Shown here: positions 46,182 to 54,808 of the stretch, in pieces
Numbering within the stretch: position 1 is the first letter of the stretch
How the letters are laid out: the number at the start of each line of letters is the position of its first letter
From: Desulfosporosinus metallidurans
GTDB taxonomy: Bacteria > Bacillota > Desulfitobacteriia > Desulfitobacteriales > Desulfitobacteriaceae
DNA length: 64,000 bases
Reading direction: 5' to 3'
Assembly: GCF_001936615.1 (NCBI RefSeq)
Contig: NZ_MLBF01000017.1
Coordinates: 1-64,000 of the forward strand
Program-made: the position numbers and the translations under genes
The notes under the pieces: model-generated
Database searches by the model: none
Told to the model about the DNA's origin: nothing
What the model saw: only the letters and a program-made list of their open reading frames with translations

Positions 46182-47862
46182 TCGATATAACCTCCTTCAG
46201 CCTGTCCGAGATATACTGCCCGCTCATTGGTCTTCCATCATAACGCAAGATGCTGTGCGTACAGGCGATCAAGGCTTCCTGACGGATCAGAGCTGCCAGT
46301 TGTCCAGTGGCGTTTTGTTCCACATTAATCAGCATCGTTACGTTCGGTTTCAAATCCATCAGAAGCTTTGTTGGCAACGGATAGATATCTCCGAAGATTA
46401 AAGCCCCAATGGAGTAGTCTTCTTCCAGAAGTTCGATCGCTTCCCGAACTGGTCCAGCGCTTGAGCCCCAAGCTAAAAGCAAGATCTCAGGATCCGTCTG
46501 TCCGAAAACCCAAGGTTCCTGAACCTCTTTCCTCATCTTCTCTAAGCGCTGCATCCGTTTTTTCGTCATGGCTATACGCACATCCGCTGCTTCCGTAATA
46601 TGACCGTCCTCAGTATGCTCATCACTATCCACCAGAACAACCTGAGTTCCGCACCGTCCGGGTAGCAACCGTGGTGAAATTCCATCTTCTGTCAATTTGT
46701 AGCGTTGATAGTGTTCCTGTTGCTTCCATACCTCTTCTCCAGCTAAAGCGCGCTCAATCGTCAAACCGGAAAAATCAAAGGGCGGTATCGTCTGATAATA
46801 ATCTCCAAGGTATTGATCACCAAGAAGAATCACTGGGATCTGAAATTTGTCTGCAAGATTAAAGGCTCGGACTGTTTGATAAAAAGCATCTTCTGGATCA
46901 CGCAAGGCGATGACCATGCGAGGAAATTCCCCCTGGGAAGCCGTTAGGACGAAACTCAGATCGGCCTGCTCCGTACGAGTGGGAAATCCGGTCACGGGAC
47001 CCGGGCGCTGAATTTCAGCTATAACAAGCGGTGTCTCCGTCATTGCCGCTAGACCAAGCCCTTCAACCATCAGGCAAAACCCACCGCCGGACGTTGCAGT
47101 CATGGCTCTAGCCCCAGCATAAGAAGCCCCAATAGCCATGTTGATCGCCGCGATTTCGTCTTCTGCCTGTTCAACTACAATCCCTGCTTCTTCCATTTTG
47201 CTGGCTAAGTAGGTCATGATTCCAGTAGACGGAGTCATAGGGTATCCAGAATAAAAGCTAACCCCTGCCGCCAACGCCCCCAGGCCAATCGCTTGATTAC
47301 CGGTTACCATAATTCTCGGTTGACGTTCGGGGAATTCAAGCTTGAATTGCGGTTCAACCAGTGAATAACCCATTTCTAACGCCCGTCGGTTAACCTCAAA
47401 AATTTCCATTTTAAAAAGACTATGCAACACCGGCCAGACTTTTTCAAGGTCAAAATCAAACAAACGCAGAATAGCGCCCGCAGCCACTGTCCCTTCCGTC
47501 AATTTCGTCCCAGCCTCGACGGCCTTTTCTTTCAACGGAAGCCATAAAGCGATTCCCTCACTGATCTCCGCACGGTAACTCTCGTCACTGACCAGCACAA
47601 CCTTGGCAGTCAACCGGGAAGAATGCACCTCCACAGTTGTGGAATCAAGCGCTAAGATAAGATCGAGAGTCTCGCGATGAGAATAAATCGGCCGATCCGC
47701 AAAACGTATCTGATGAAAGTTGTGCCCGCCTCGGACACGGGACATATAATCTTTATGGGAGAAAACCTCGACACCTTGTTTTTTCATGATTAACTCCAGT
47801 ACTTTTGCGACTGTGTCAACCCCTTGACCAGCGGCGCCACCCACCAAAATATTAAAGTCCAA
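46147..47862 (-). CDS. korA: 2-oxoacid:ferredoxin oxidoreductase, fused gamma-alpha subunit
   Basis: A 571-residue protein: gamma domain (about 1-175, opening ILVGGAAGQGVDTVAKVLEL with SRVRGGHNFHQIR) followed by the alpha domain (about 190-560, GNQAIGLGALAAGVSFYSGYPMTP). GYPMTPSTGIMTYLA and VEQAEDEIAAINMAIGASYAG are the family's CoA/thiamine-facing blocks. It operates in the cytoplasm with KorB to feed low-potential electrons to ferredoxin. The overlap with korB shows co-translation. No delta (ferredoxin) subunit is adjacent. Confidence 0.92.
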   Translation of the reverse strand: MDFNILVGGAAGQGVDTVAKVLELIMKKQGVEVFSHKDYMSRVRGGHNFHQIRFADRPIYSHRETLDLILALDSTTVEVHSSRLTAKVVLVSDESYRAEISEGIALWLPLKEKAVEAGTKLTEGTVAAGAILRLFDFDLEKVWPVLHSLFKMEIFEVNRRALEMGYSLVEPQFKLEFPERQPRIMVTGNQAIGLGALAAGVSFYSGYPMTPSTGIMTYLASKMEEAGIVVEQAEDEIAAINMAIGASYAGARAMTATSGGGFCLMVEGLGLAAMTETPLVIAEIQRPGPVTGFPTRTEQADLSFVLTASQGEFPRMVIALRDPEDAFYQTVRAFNLADKFQIPVILLGDQYLGDYYQTIPPFDFSGLTIERALAGEEVWKQQEHYQRYKLTEDGISPRLLPGRCGTQVVLVDSDEHTEDGHITEAADVRIAMTKKRMQRLEKMRKEVQEPWVFGQTDPEILLLAWGSSAGPVREAIELLEEDYSIGALIFGDIYPLPTKLLMDLKPNVTMLINVEQNATGQLAALIRQEALIACTHSILRYDGRPMSGQYISDRLKEVISSDQRTTEQRTI

Positions 47863-48089
47863 GTTCGTCCCCCCTTCATAATTTATTATTCCTATTTATT
47901 CCACGCAATATGTTAATATCCTTCTTATTATTTAATGATAATTACTATAAATCTATTTGAAGTTTCACCCATAAAACAGCCTAAATTTCAGCCTAGAAAG
48001 AGACAGAAAAACAATGAAAATCCGCATGAACACAGGGTTTTTGGTATAATAAGATGCTAATCCAAATCAACCAAAAATGAGGTGTTATC

Positions 48090-48268
48090 ATGCGGAATCA
48101 TGTCAAAGAAATTGAAAGCGTGCTTCAAAATCATGGTTATTCGATTAACAACATTATATGTGAAGTTATGAAGACGTTCAAGCTTAAAACACTTTGCCGC
48201 CAAGTGGGCTTTCAAAAAGAGGCTGGATACAGTACTTCGGAACTCCTCACGCTCATGTTAATCCTTAG
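48090..48268 (+). pseudogene. Transposase N-terminal remnant
   Basis: ATG 48090 behind AGGTGTTATC opens a normal-looking transposase start (ESVLQNHGYSINNIICEVMK, LKTLCRQVGF) that stops resembling one after about 60 residues, where a PHP gene fragment in reverse orientation begins. A TATAAT box is at 48045-48051. Probably an IS4/IS1182-type element cut off by deletion; the exact family is uncertain. Confidence 0.6.
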
Positions 48269-48385
48269 CCTGTATATTGACGAGCAATTTCAGCGGCGTG
48301 TACCTTTTCTGTCGGCAGATTGTCGACTCCAAAGACAATTATGTCGCCTTCATGGGTCAGGATTTCGACGCCTGGGATGAGGAGC
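48265..48385 (-). pseudogene. PHP-domain protein fragment
   Basis: The minus strand from about 48385 reads VLLIPGVEILTHEGDIIVFG then VDNLPTEKVHAAEIARQ. PGVEI plus EGDIIVFG is the strand pattern of PHP-domain phosphoesterases. Both ends are cut; only about 38 residues remain, so it is a remnant. Confidence 0.55.
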
Positions 48386-48528
48386 ACCCGGTCTCACCAT
48401 AATCCGTTGATCCGCTTCGAAGACGATCTTCTGACCTTTTTCAGACAAGGCCCAATCTACAAAGGCTTTAGCGTTTTCAAGGTTCTGTGCATTCTTTAAA
48501 ATTGCTAGGCCAGCGGAAGGAGTTACTT
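48386..48528 (-). pseudogene. Extracellular solute-binding protein fragment
   Basis: The minus strand reads VTPSAGLAILKNAQNLENAK then AFVDWALSEKGQKIVFEADQ and RIMVRPG. This is the C-terminal region of an iron/phosphonate-type ABC solute-binding protein (the NAKAFVDWALSEKGQ block). A stop precedes it, and downstream it runs into the PHP fragment. Confidence 0.65.
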
Positions 48529-48570
48529 TTGATTAACCGACTTGCCGAATTATATCTTGACTCTTAAATA

Positions 48571-48618
48571 AAAACCCTTCTGGAGTAGATAATTCTCAGT
48601 CTACTACAAAAGGGTTTT
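48571..48618. terminator. Bidirectional terminator after NifU-like gene
   Basis: AAAACCCTT...AGTAGA (48571-48589) pairs with TCTACT...AAGGGTTTT (48600-48618) with two small mismatches. It closes the NifU-like gene on the minus strand. Confidence 0.65.
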
Positions 48619-48681
48619 ATGTTAATCTCAATTTGGAAATAACTAAGTTTTATTCCCTCAATATAACGTGTTTATATTATT

Positions 48682-49167
48682 TTAATGTCCGCATTCATCA
48701 TGGTGCTGATGCTCATGGCAAACAGAGCCAGTGGTTTTAAGTGTGCCTTGCAAATATTGCTCTACTGCAGCCTTTGCATGTCCTTTTGCACCTGTTATTA
48801 CTTCTATGCCTTTCTTATTGATTGCATTACGCAACGCACTCACTCCAAGCTTAGAGCAATGTGCTTTAGTTTCAGGGAGACCATCAAGAGCCCTGATAAC
48901 ATCCTCTTCGGTAATATTTAAGGCATCGTCTAAGCTTTTTCCCTTAGCTAATACAGACGTCATACTGGATGTCGCAATCGATGCACAACAACCAAACACA
49001 AGATAACTGATCTCTTGAATAACATTATCCTGTACCTTTAAAAATATGATTAGTGCATCTCCGCATGAAGGATCTCCATAGATTCCCTGAGCATTGGCAT
49101 CCGGCATACTGTATGCATTCTGGGGACTCATAAAGTGTTCCATCACCTTCTCAGAATATATAATCAC
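48682..49167 (-). CDS. NifU/IscU-like iron-sulfur scaffold protein
   Basis: A 161-residue protein of the IscU/NifU N-terminal fold. Three ligand cysteines are in GDPSCGD (C36), [11 protein letters not shown] (C60/C61) and KAHCSKLG (C103). Instead of LPPVK-type motifs it has a histidine-rich tail ([12 protein letters not shown]), which suggests metal binding. The role is probably assembling or carrying an Fe-S or related cofactor. It overlaps the DUF134 gene by 4 bp, with a DUF5320-type gene upstream, a set seen in anaerobes near NifX/NifB-like and Mrp/ORP proteins. Confidence 0.85.
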   Translation of the reverse strand: MIIYSEKVMEHFMSPQNAYSMPDANAQGIYGDPSCGDALIIFLKVQDNVIQEISYLVFGCCASIATSSMTSVLAKGKSLDDALNITEEDVIRALDGLPETKAHCSKLGVSALRNAINKKGIEVITGAKGHAKAAVEQYLQGTLKTTGSVCHEHQHHDECGH

Positions 49168-49544
49168 TCACCTCCGTTATCATCTTCCATAAAACCTCTG
49201 CCGCATCTATGTTTGTGGCAACCGCCACAACCGCATGATTTTTCGTGGCCGTCACAAAGCTTGTAATCTCCGCCCTCAATCCTTAGCACTTTTCCATTTA
49301 CTAAAGACTCAGCAAGTTTTTTTCTCGCATCATTATAAATACGCTGAACGGTTGTGCGTGCGATATTCATTTGGTTGGCACACTCTTCCTGCGTAAACCC
49401 TTCTAAGTCGATTAGTCGCATCGTTTCATACTCATCAACCGTCATAGTAACAAAATGCTCTTGATTAATCGGAACGTTAAGTGGCCCAAATCGGTTGCTT
49501 TCCGGCAAGCAACACACTTTTCTCCATTTTCTTGGTCTTGGCAT
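49164..49544 (-). CDS. DUF134-family DNA-binding protein
   Basis: Start at ATG 49544 ([14 protein letters not shown]) behind AGGAGAACGG; the frame upstream to 49589 has no site. The 126-residue protein has the sigma-70 region 4-like helix-turn-helix ([20 protein letters not shown], about 55-75) and a cysteine/histidine-rich C-terminus ([15 protein letters not shown]). DUF134 proteins are predicted regulators that may sense metal or redox state. It is co-translated with the NifU-like gene and likely controls this small cluster. Confidence 0.88.
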   Translation of the reverse strand: MPRPRKWRKVCCLPESNRFGPLNVPINQEHFVTMTVDEYETMRLIDLEGFTQEECANQMNIARTTVQRIYNDARKKLAESLVNGKVLRIEGGDYKLCDGHEKSCGCGGCHKHRCGRGFMEDDNGGE

Positions 49545-49608
49545 AATCCGTTCTCCTCTATTTGCGACAAAAGTAACAGGAGCGTCCATCTGCCACTTTT
49601 GCAGCCTC

Positions 49609-49862
49609 TTATAATCTCTCTAATTGCTTGCTTATGATATCAAGCTTGCTTTCAAGCAGCTCTTTTTTCTCTTGCAGCAATTCTTTTTGTGTTTTTGATA
49701 CTGTTGGATCTGTTACAAAATTTCTTCCAGGACCTCTTCTGACCCTTGGCCTATCCCTTGGCCTATCCCTAAGCCAACAGCATTTGCTCCAGTGCAAAAT
49801 CCTAAGCCTCTTCCGTTCATTGATACACACCCCATTGAACCCATTCCATCTCTTCTTGGCAT
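49609..49862 (-). pseudogene. DUF5320-type protein gene with single-base frameshift
   Basis: ATG 49862, eleven bases after AAAGGAGG, begins MPRRDGMGSMGCVSMNGRG and LGFCTGANAVGLGIGQGIGQ, the glycine-rich start of the DUF5320 family. A one-base deletion in a G run near 49687-49689 shifts the frame; the expected remainder (VRRGPGRNFV, then KELLQEKKELLESKLDIISK) continues in the next frame to a stop at 49609. The shift falls just after a 12-bp tandem repeat. It could be a mutation or a sequencing/assembly error, because both halves look otherwise intact. Confidence 0.75.
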
Positions 49863-49912
49863 GCAGCAAATTACCTCCTTTCGGTTATAGATGACTAAGT
49901 TAATAACAAACG

Positions 49913-49962
49913 ATATAGACACCGGTGTAGGAAGTTCATACTTCCTACACCGGTGTCTATAT
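49913..49962. repeat. Perfect 23-bp inverted repeat upstream of DUF5320 gene
   Basis: The arm ATATAGACACCGGTGTAGGA and three further bases (49913-49935) is mirrored exactly at 49940-49962 around TCAT. No T-run follows on either strand. It may be a terminator, a protein site or a relic of an element. Confidence 0.7.
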
Positions 49963-50030
49963 TCTAGACGTATTTTCCCAACCCTCGCTAATAACCAGAA
50001 AAATTGGTTCTTCGTCCCCTAGTATTTTCT

Positions 50031-50456
50031 ATTTGTGCAATATCCCATTCCCGCTAGAATTCCTTCTGCTTTAACTGTAATCTCAGCCGCCGAACAATGC
50101 GTTTCTGAAATAATTGCCTCTGTTGTCAGGTCCTGAAACCCTAGATCCTCACTGAGAGCCTCTCTAACGATACTCTCATAATATAAGGGATTCATGCGGA
50201 ATACCTCCTTACGCTCAAATGTTTCGGTTGCCAGGCCGGATCAACCTCCGGGTAATCCAGACGATAATGACTTCCCCTGCTCTCCAAACGTTTAAGCGCT
50301 AAAGAAGAACCCGTAATTGCAACTCCTCAAGGTTATATCTATTTTAAGGATTCTCCTCTTCAACGGGTGAAACGGGTCATTTTTAACCGACACACTGCCG
50401 AAGATACGGAACGGGAATTAAATCTCCTCGTCGACCTTGGAGTTCAGGTTCTTAGG
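50031..50456. pseudogene. Decayed second copy of nadC/nadB/nadR junctions
   Basis: 50031-50195 matches the first 160 bp of nadC (compare 53076-53235, offset 3040), including the ATG in TTCATGCGG. 50196-50297 matches the overlapping end of nadB. From about 50298 it jumps to the middle of nadR, plus strand (compare 55062-55220), ending at about 50456. The copy differs at many positions and has lost nearly all of nadB and the nad promoter region. No product is expected. Confidence 0.88.
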
Positions 50457-50485
50457 TTCCATAATACACCTCTCATCAAATTGAT

Positions 50486-50725
50486 TTACCAATTATTGTC
50501 CTTCAATTGGGAACTTCGTTGCATAAGTTCCTCACGAAGTTCGGAGATGGATTGATTCAAGTATTGGGTTTGTGCTTCATATTGTTTAACCTTACCGCCG
50601 CTGATGTGAAGCCCTGTTTGCTTGAGAACAAAGTTTTTCTCCTCTTCTAATTCATCTAACTCTTCCTCTAAAACTCCCAACCTACGTTCTAATTCTTCAA
50701 TTTTCATCTTCGATAGATTTTCCAT
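50486..50725 (-). CDS. Small coiled-coil protein of unknown function
   Basis: A 79-residue charged helical protein (KIEELERRLGVLEEELDELE, then FVLKQTGLHISGGKVKQYEA). The regular leucine/glutamate spacing predicts a coiled coil in the first 40 residues, and the composition is that of a real protein. GAGAGGGTG lies about 14 bases before the ATG. No family recognised. It is squeezed between nad remnants. Confidence 0.55.
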   Translation of the reverse strand: MENLSKMKIEELERRLGVLEEELDELEEEKNFVLKQTGLHISGGKVKQYEAQTQYLNQSISELREELMQRSSQLKDNNW

Positions 50726-51245
50726 AAATTAATCGACACCCTCTCTCTTTACAGTATTTTAATTTATAAAATTCTCATCTTTAGCCCACTTAGTGAACTC
50801 GTTCAGCCGACAATTAAAATCAGTCGTGGCAGCCCGCGACGATTTGAGATGATTTTGAGCAGCATTGAGCTACCTTTAAGGCTAAGCTCGTGCAGCAAAT
50901 CGAAGATGTTTTGCTGATTGGACGCAATGATTTCATCCCCTTTCTTTATTATTGGGTTTTAACATATTTTCCCTTGAAAAGTACGGCTGATCATTTCGTA
51001 CCCATTCTTAACGTAAGCGTCGTTTAGCTGATTCAGTTTATCCCATATACCCCGGAAGGGTATATACCCCCTATTAATATATTCCCCTCATTTTCATTTG
51101 TCAATCCTCTCACATGTTTTCTTATAGTTTATCTCATGGAGAGGTTCTGATTCAACTCACATCATGATGAATTGTCTAGTCGTTTTAGGAAAAAACACTG
51201 TATACAATACTATAGGGTTTCACGAATAAAACAGTTCATATTACA
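50726..51245. other. Gene-poor stretch downstream of nadA
   Basis: No convincing gene. It contains an orphan promoter with a CsoR-like operator (51045-51104) and downstream of it short open frames, for example one reading WDKLNQLNDAYVKNGYEMIS, that look like pieces of a lost minus-strand gene. Confidence 0.5.
51045..51104 (-). promoter_or_regulatory. Promoter with CsoR-type operator, downstream gene lost
   Basis: On the minus strand TTGACA (51104-51099), a 17-base spacer, TATATT (51081-51076), and then an inverted repeat with arms ATATACCC and GGGTATAT (51065-51058 and 51052-51045) just after the start of transcription. GTATACCC-type repeats with a GC centre are the sites of CsoR/RcnR-family repressors. 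Confidence 0.6.
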
Positions 51246-52334
51246 CTATTTACTAAGTTCTAACATCCGGTTTAAGGCAGAAATTGCATCAGCGGTTATC
51301 TTACGATCGACGCAAATCTGATTAACCACCTTTCCTTGATTGAGGTTTTCAAGGGCCGCTAGAAGATGGGGTTGGCTAATTCGGCTCATCATAATGCACA
51401 AGCATACGTTTTCATTGAGACTGACAACCGTTTTGTCTGGATTTTCTTGAGCTAATCGGTGCACCAAATTGATCTCCGTCCCGACTGCCCAGACACTGCC
51501 TGCCGGAGCTGCCGAGATCTGTCGAATGATATAGTCTGTAGACCCACTAAGATCTGCCCTCTCAACTACGGCGTGGCTACATTCCGGATGGACGATAACC
51601 GTAACACCCGGATATTTTCTTCGAACCTCATCCACGTGGTGGGTCTTGAACTTTTGGTGCACAGTACAGTAACCATTCCAGAGAATCAGTTTCGGAGCTT
51701 TCTCGGGAAGTTCAACCTCTTCTGGATTTTCACGGGTCCAGAGCAAGATATCCTGATCATGGAGCCCCCATTTCAGACCGGTATTACGTCCCAGATGTTC
51801 ATCCGGAAGAAAAAGAATGCTTTTTTTCTCACCTAATAATTTTCCAAAGATCTTAGGGGCATTCGAAGAAGTGCAGGTCATTCCTCCATTTCGCCCACAA
51901 AACGCTTTGACCTCAGCACTAGAATTAACATACGTCACCGGAATAATTTCTTGGGAATATTGAGCCGTGAGCAGGTTCCAACACTCCTCCACGTCATCGA
52001 TTTCCGCCATATCCGCCATCGGGCAGCCCGCTTCAAGATCTGGCAAGATAACCTTTTGCTCGGATGACGTCAGCATATCCGCAGTTTCGGCCATGAAGTG
52101 AACACCACAGAACACGATATATTCAGCCTCTTTCTCCTGTGCCGCGAGTTGCGCCAATTTAAGAGAATCCCCTCGGTAATCAGCATACCGGATAACCTCG
52201 TCACGCTGGTAGTGGTGTCCTAGAATGACCAACCTTGAGCCTAGATTGCTTTTGATGGCGCGGATCCGTTCATCTCTATCCTTTTCACTCATCAAAATAT
52301 ATTCATCCGGTATGGGTTGTTGACTATTAAACAT
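51246..52334 (-). CDS. nadA: Quinolinate synthase
   Basis: A 362-residue [4Fe-4S] enzyme making quinolinate from iminoaspartate and dihydroxyacetone phosphate. The three cluster cysteines sit in VFCGVHF, MTCTSSNAP and HPECSHAV; the substrate motif ILGHHYQRDEV is at residues 37-47. Length and motifs are standard. Last gene of the nadB-nadC-nadA operon, 67 bp after nadC. Confidence 0.97.
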   Translation of the reverse strand: MFNSQQPIPDEYILMSEKDRDERIRAIKSNLGSRLVILGHHYQRDEVIRYADYRGDSLKLAQLAAQEKEAEYIVFCGVHFMAETADMLTSSEQKVILPDLEAGCPMADMAEIDDVEECWNLLTAQYSQEIIPVTYVNSSAEVKAFCGRNGGMTCTSSNAPKIFGKLLGEKKSILFLPDEHLGRNTGLKWGLHDQDILLWTRENPEEVELPEKAPKLILWNGYCTVHQKFKTHHVDEVRRKYPGVTVIVHPECSHAVVERADLSGSTDYIIRQISAAPAGSVWAVGTEINLVHRLAQENPDKTVVSLNENVCLCIMMSRISQPHLLAALENLNQGKVVNQICVDRKITADAISALNRMLELSK

Positions 52335-52401
52335 TTTCTCTCCTCACTATCCTTTGACCAATTGACTAGAACGTTCAACTTTAATGATTATGCCTACTCA
52401 A

Positions 52402-53235
52402 TTACTCAATAATATTTAAACTCAGATCCAAAGCTTGCGCCGAATGAGTCAACCAACCCAGCGAAATCAGATCCACTCCTGTCTCCGCTACCCGAACCAA
52501 GTTATCTAAGTTGATCCCACCCGAAGCTTCAGTAAGAACTTCTTTATTGATGAGTTGAACCGCTTCTTTCATTTGATCCGCTGACATGTTATCTAACATA
52601 ATAATATCCACTGAAGTGCGAAGCGCCTCCTCGACTTGAGCTAAGGTTTCCGTTTCCACTTCAACTTTAACCATGTGACCGACCTTTGCTCGAACTAAAC
52701 TCACTGCCTCAGTAATCCCTCCAGCCGCTGTAATATGATTATCTTTAATCAGGATCGCATCAAAAAGTCCAAAGCGATGATTATACCCGCCTCCCATGCG
52801 CACAGCATATTTTTCCATTCCTCTTAATCCCGGGGTCGTTTTACGCGTATCAACCAGGTGACACGGAAAATCTTTAACGCTCTCCACGGCCTTATTCGTC
52901 CCTGTCGCGATACCCGAAAGGCGTTGCATGAAATTGAGTGCAACTCTTTCTCCCCCCAACAACGTACGGGTTCTCCCCTCAATCACCGCCACCACTTGCC
53001 CGGGAGAAACCTTCGCGCCGTCCGCAATTTTCGTTTGGAAGCTCACCTTCTCATCAAGTAACTTAAACGCACATTTTGCGATATCCATTCCCGCTATAAT
53101 TCCTGCCGCTTTCGCTGTAATCTCTGCCACCGAACAATGCGTTTCTGAAATAATCGCCTCTGTTGTCAGGTCCTGAAACCCTAGATCCTCATTGAGAGCT
53201 TCTCTAACGAGACTCTCATAATATATGGGATTCAT
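52402..53235 (-). CDS. nadC: Nicotinate-nucleotide pyrophosphorylase (carboxylating)
   Basis: A 277-residue phosphoribosyltransferase converting quinolinate to nicotinate mononucleotide. Conserved blocks: NEDLGFQDLT, NFMQRLSGIAT, DTRKTTPGLRGMEKYAVRMGGGYNHRFGL, IKDNHI, and VEVETLAQ/ IMLDNMS. The ATG overlaps the nadB stop (ATGA at 53232-53235), so translation is coupled. A decayed copy of its 5' end lies at 50031-50195. Confidence 0.97.
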   Translation of the reverse strand: MNPIYYESLVREALNEDLGFQDLTTEAIISETHCSVAEITAKAAGIIAGMDIAKCAFKLLDEKVSFQTKIADGAKVSPGQVVAVIEGRTRTLLGGERVALNFMQRLSGIATGTNKAVESVKDFPCHLVDTRKTTPGLRGMEKYAVRMGGGYNHRFGLFDAILIKDNHITAAGGITEAVSLVRAKVGHMVKVEVETETLAQVEEALRTSVDIIMLDNMSADQMKEAVQLINKEVLTEASGGINLDNLVRVAETGVDLISLGWLTHSAQALDLSLNIIE

Positions 53236-54785
53236 GCGGAATGCCTCCTTAAGCTCAAATGTTTTAGTTGCCAGGCCGGATCAACCTCCGGGTAATCCAA
53301 GCGATAATGACTACCCCTACTCTCCATACGGTTAAGTGCAGAAGATGTAATCATTTTAGCGACCAGGATCATATTCTGAAGTTCGCCTTCACTCGGGCTA
53401 ACTTCTTTTTCGAGTTGACAGAGTTCTCGATAAGCCTTTTCCAGCCCAGGTTCATCTCGGATAATCCCAACAGAAGACCACATCAGCTTTTGTAGCGTGT
53501 CAACTCGTGGATCATTTATGTCCAAAGGCTTTGTCACCTCAGGAATATCCAGAGTCATTGCGTCTTGAGCTATGCCTTGATCAGGAAAATCAAAGGTTCT
53601 CAAGGACTTTTCTTTTAAGGATTCCACCAGCGTCTGAGCCACTCGCTTGCCAAAAACTAACCCTTCTAATAGGGAATTACTCGCTAACCGATTCGCACCA
53701 TGCACACCTGTGTTGGCACACTCACCACAAGCATATAAGCCCTGAATATTCGTCCGTCCAAAGCTGTCTGTCCGAATTCCCCCCATTGAGAAATGGGCGG
53801 CTGGAGTGATCGGAAGTAAATCCTTCCTCGGGTCAAGACCCAAGGATTGGATTTTAGCGTAGATGTTCGGAAAACGCAGTTCAAAATGATGACCCAGCGA
53901 TGAAGCATCAAGATAGATCTGGTGACCTTTTTTCTGTTCAGAGACAATGGCTCGTGTGACAACATCCCTGGGAGCTAAATCAGCCCGTGGATGATAGCTT
54001 GGCATAAAGCGCTCTCGTTCTTCGGTTACGAGTACTGCGCCCTCACCCCGAACCGCTTCGGAAATAAGAAAAAGAGGATTCTCCTCTGTAGCCAAAGCGG
54101 TAGGATGAAATTGAACGAATTCAAGATCGCTTAAGACTGCCCCAGCCTTCCAGGCTAGAGCCAAGCCTTCTCCGGTACTGAGCAGAGAATTTGTCGTTCT
54201 CCCATAGATCTCACCTATTCCTCCAGTGGCGAGGACAACACTTCGGGCAAGAATCCGTTGAACTCCCTCGAAGTTTCTCACAAGCACTCCGTAACAGTGA
54301 CCCTCCTCAACCAGAAGCACTTCAGCTCGGGTTTCTGTCTGAAAATGCACCTTTTGTTCCTGAACCTTTCGAAAAAGAGTTTCCCAGATCGCCGCTCCAG
54401 TGTCATCCCCCCGGTGAATCACTCGGGCCAGGCTATGTGCACCTTCTCTCCCTAAAGCAAGTTCACCCGATTTCGTTCGGTCAAAACTTGTTCCGAGCTC
54501 AATTAAACGGTCAATAACCTTGGGCGCCTCCTCAGTTAAGATTTCGACCGTCTTTTCCTCGCAAATCCCAACCCCTGCTATTAAGGTATCTCGGGTATGC
54601 TCTTCAGGAGAATCATTTTTCCCTACCGCTGCAGCAATCCCCCCTTGAGCTAAGGTTGAATTACAAAGATCTGGCCTATCTTTCGATATGACAATAACTT
54701 CTCCGTAAGGGGATGCCCCCAAAGCTGTCGACAGGCCCGCAATCCCACAGCCAATAATTAAAAAATCCGTCTTAATAGTTTGCAT
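53232..54785 (-). CDS. nadB: L-aspartate oxidase
   Basis: About 517 residues from ATG 54785 (MQTIKTDFLIIGCGIAG); a longer frame to 54842 runs into the promoter. The enzyme oxidises aspartate to iminoaspartate with FAD. Landmarks: GCGIAGLSTAL (FAD binding), NSTLAQGGIAAAVG, HPTAL, HGANRLASNSLLEGLVFG. In anaerobes fumarate serves as electron acceptor. First gene of the operon, with a promoter and NadR-type boxes at 54809-54850. Confidence 0.96.
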   Translation of the reverse strand: MQTIKTDFLIIGCGIAGLSTALGASPYGEVIVISKDRPDLCNSTLAQGGIAAAVGKNDSPEEHTRDTLIAGVGICEEKTVEILTEEAPKVIDRLIELGTSFDRTKSGELALGREGAHSLARVIHRGDDTGAAIWETLFRKVQEQKVHFQTETRAEVLLVEEGHCYGVLVRNFEGVQRILARSVVLATGGIGEIYGRTTNSLLSTGEGLALAWKAGAVLSDLEFVQFHPTALATEENPLFLISEAVRGEGAVLVTEERERFMPSYHPRADLAPRDVVTRAIVSEQKKGHQIYLDASSLGHHFELRFPNIYAKIQSLGLDPRKDLLPITPAAHFSMGGIRTDSFGRTNIQGLYACGECANTGVHGANRLASNSLLEGLVFGKRVAQTLVESLKEKSLRTFDFPDQGIAQDAMTLDIPEVTKPLDINDPRVDTLQKLMWSSVGIIRDEPGLEKAYRELCQLEKEVSPSEGELQNMILVAKMITSSALNRMESRGSHYRLDYPEVDPAWQLKHLSLRRHSA

Positions 54786-54808
54786 TTTCTCAGCCCAGCT
54801 CTCTATTT

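Noticed and set aside
50367..50555. 62-codon plus-strand frame resembling NadR
   Set aside because: It is the decayed nadR fragment of the duplicated nad locus running into unrelated DNA.
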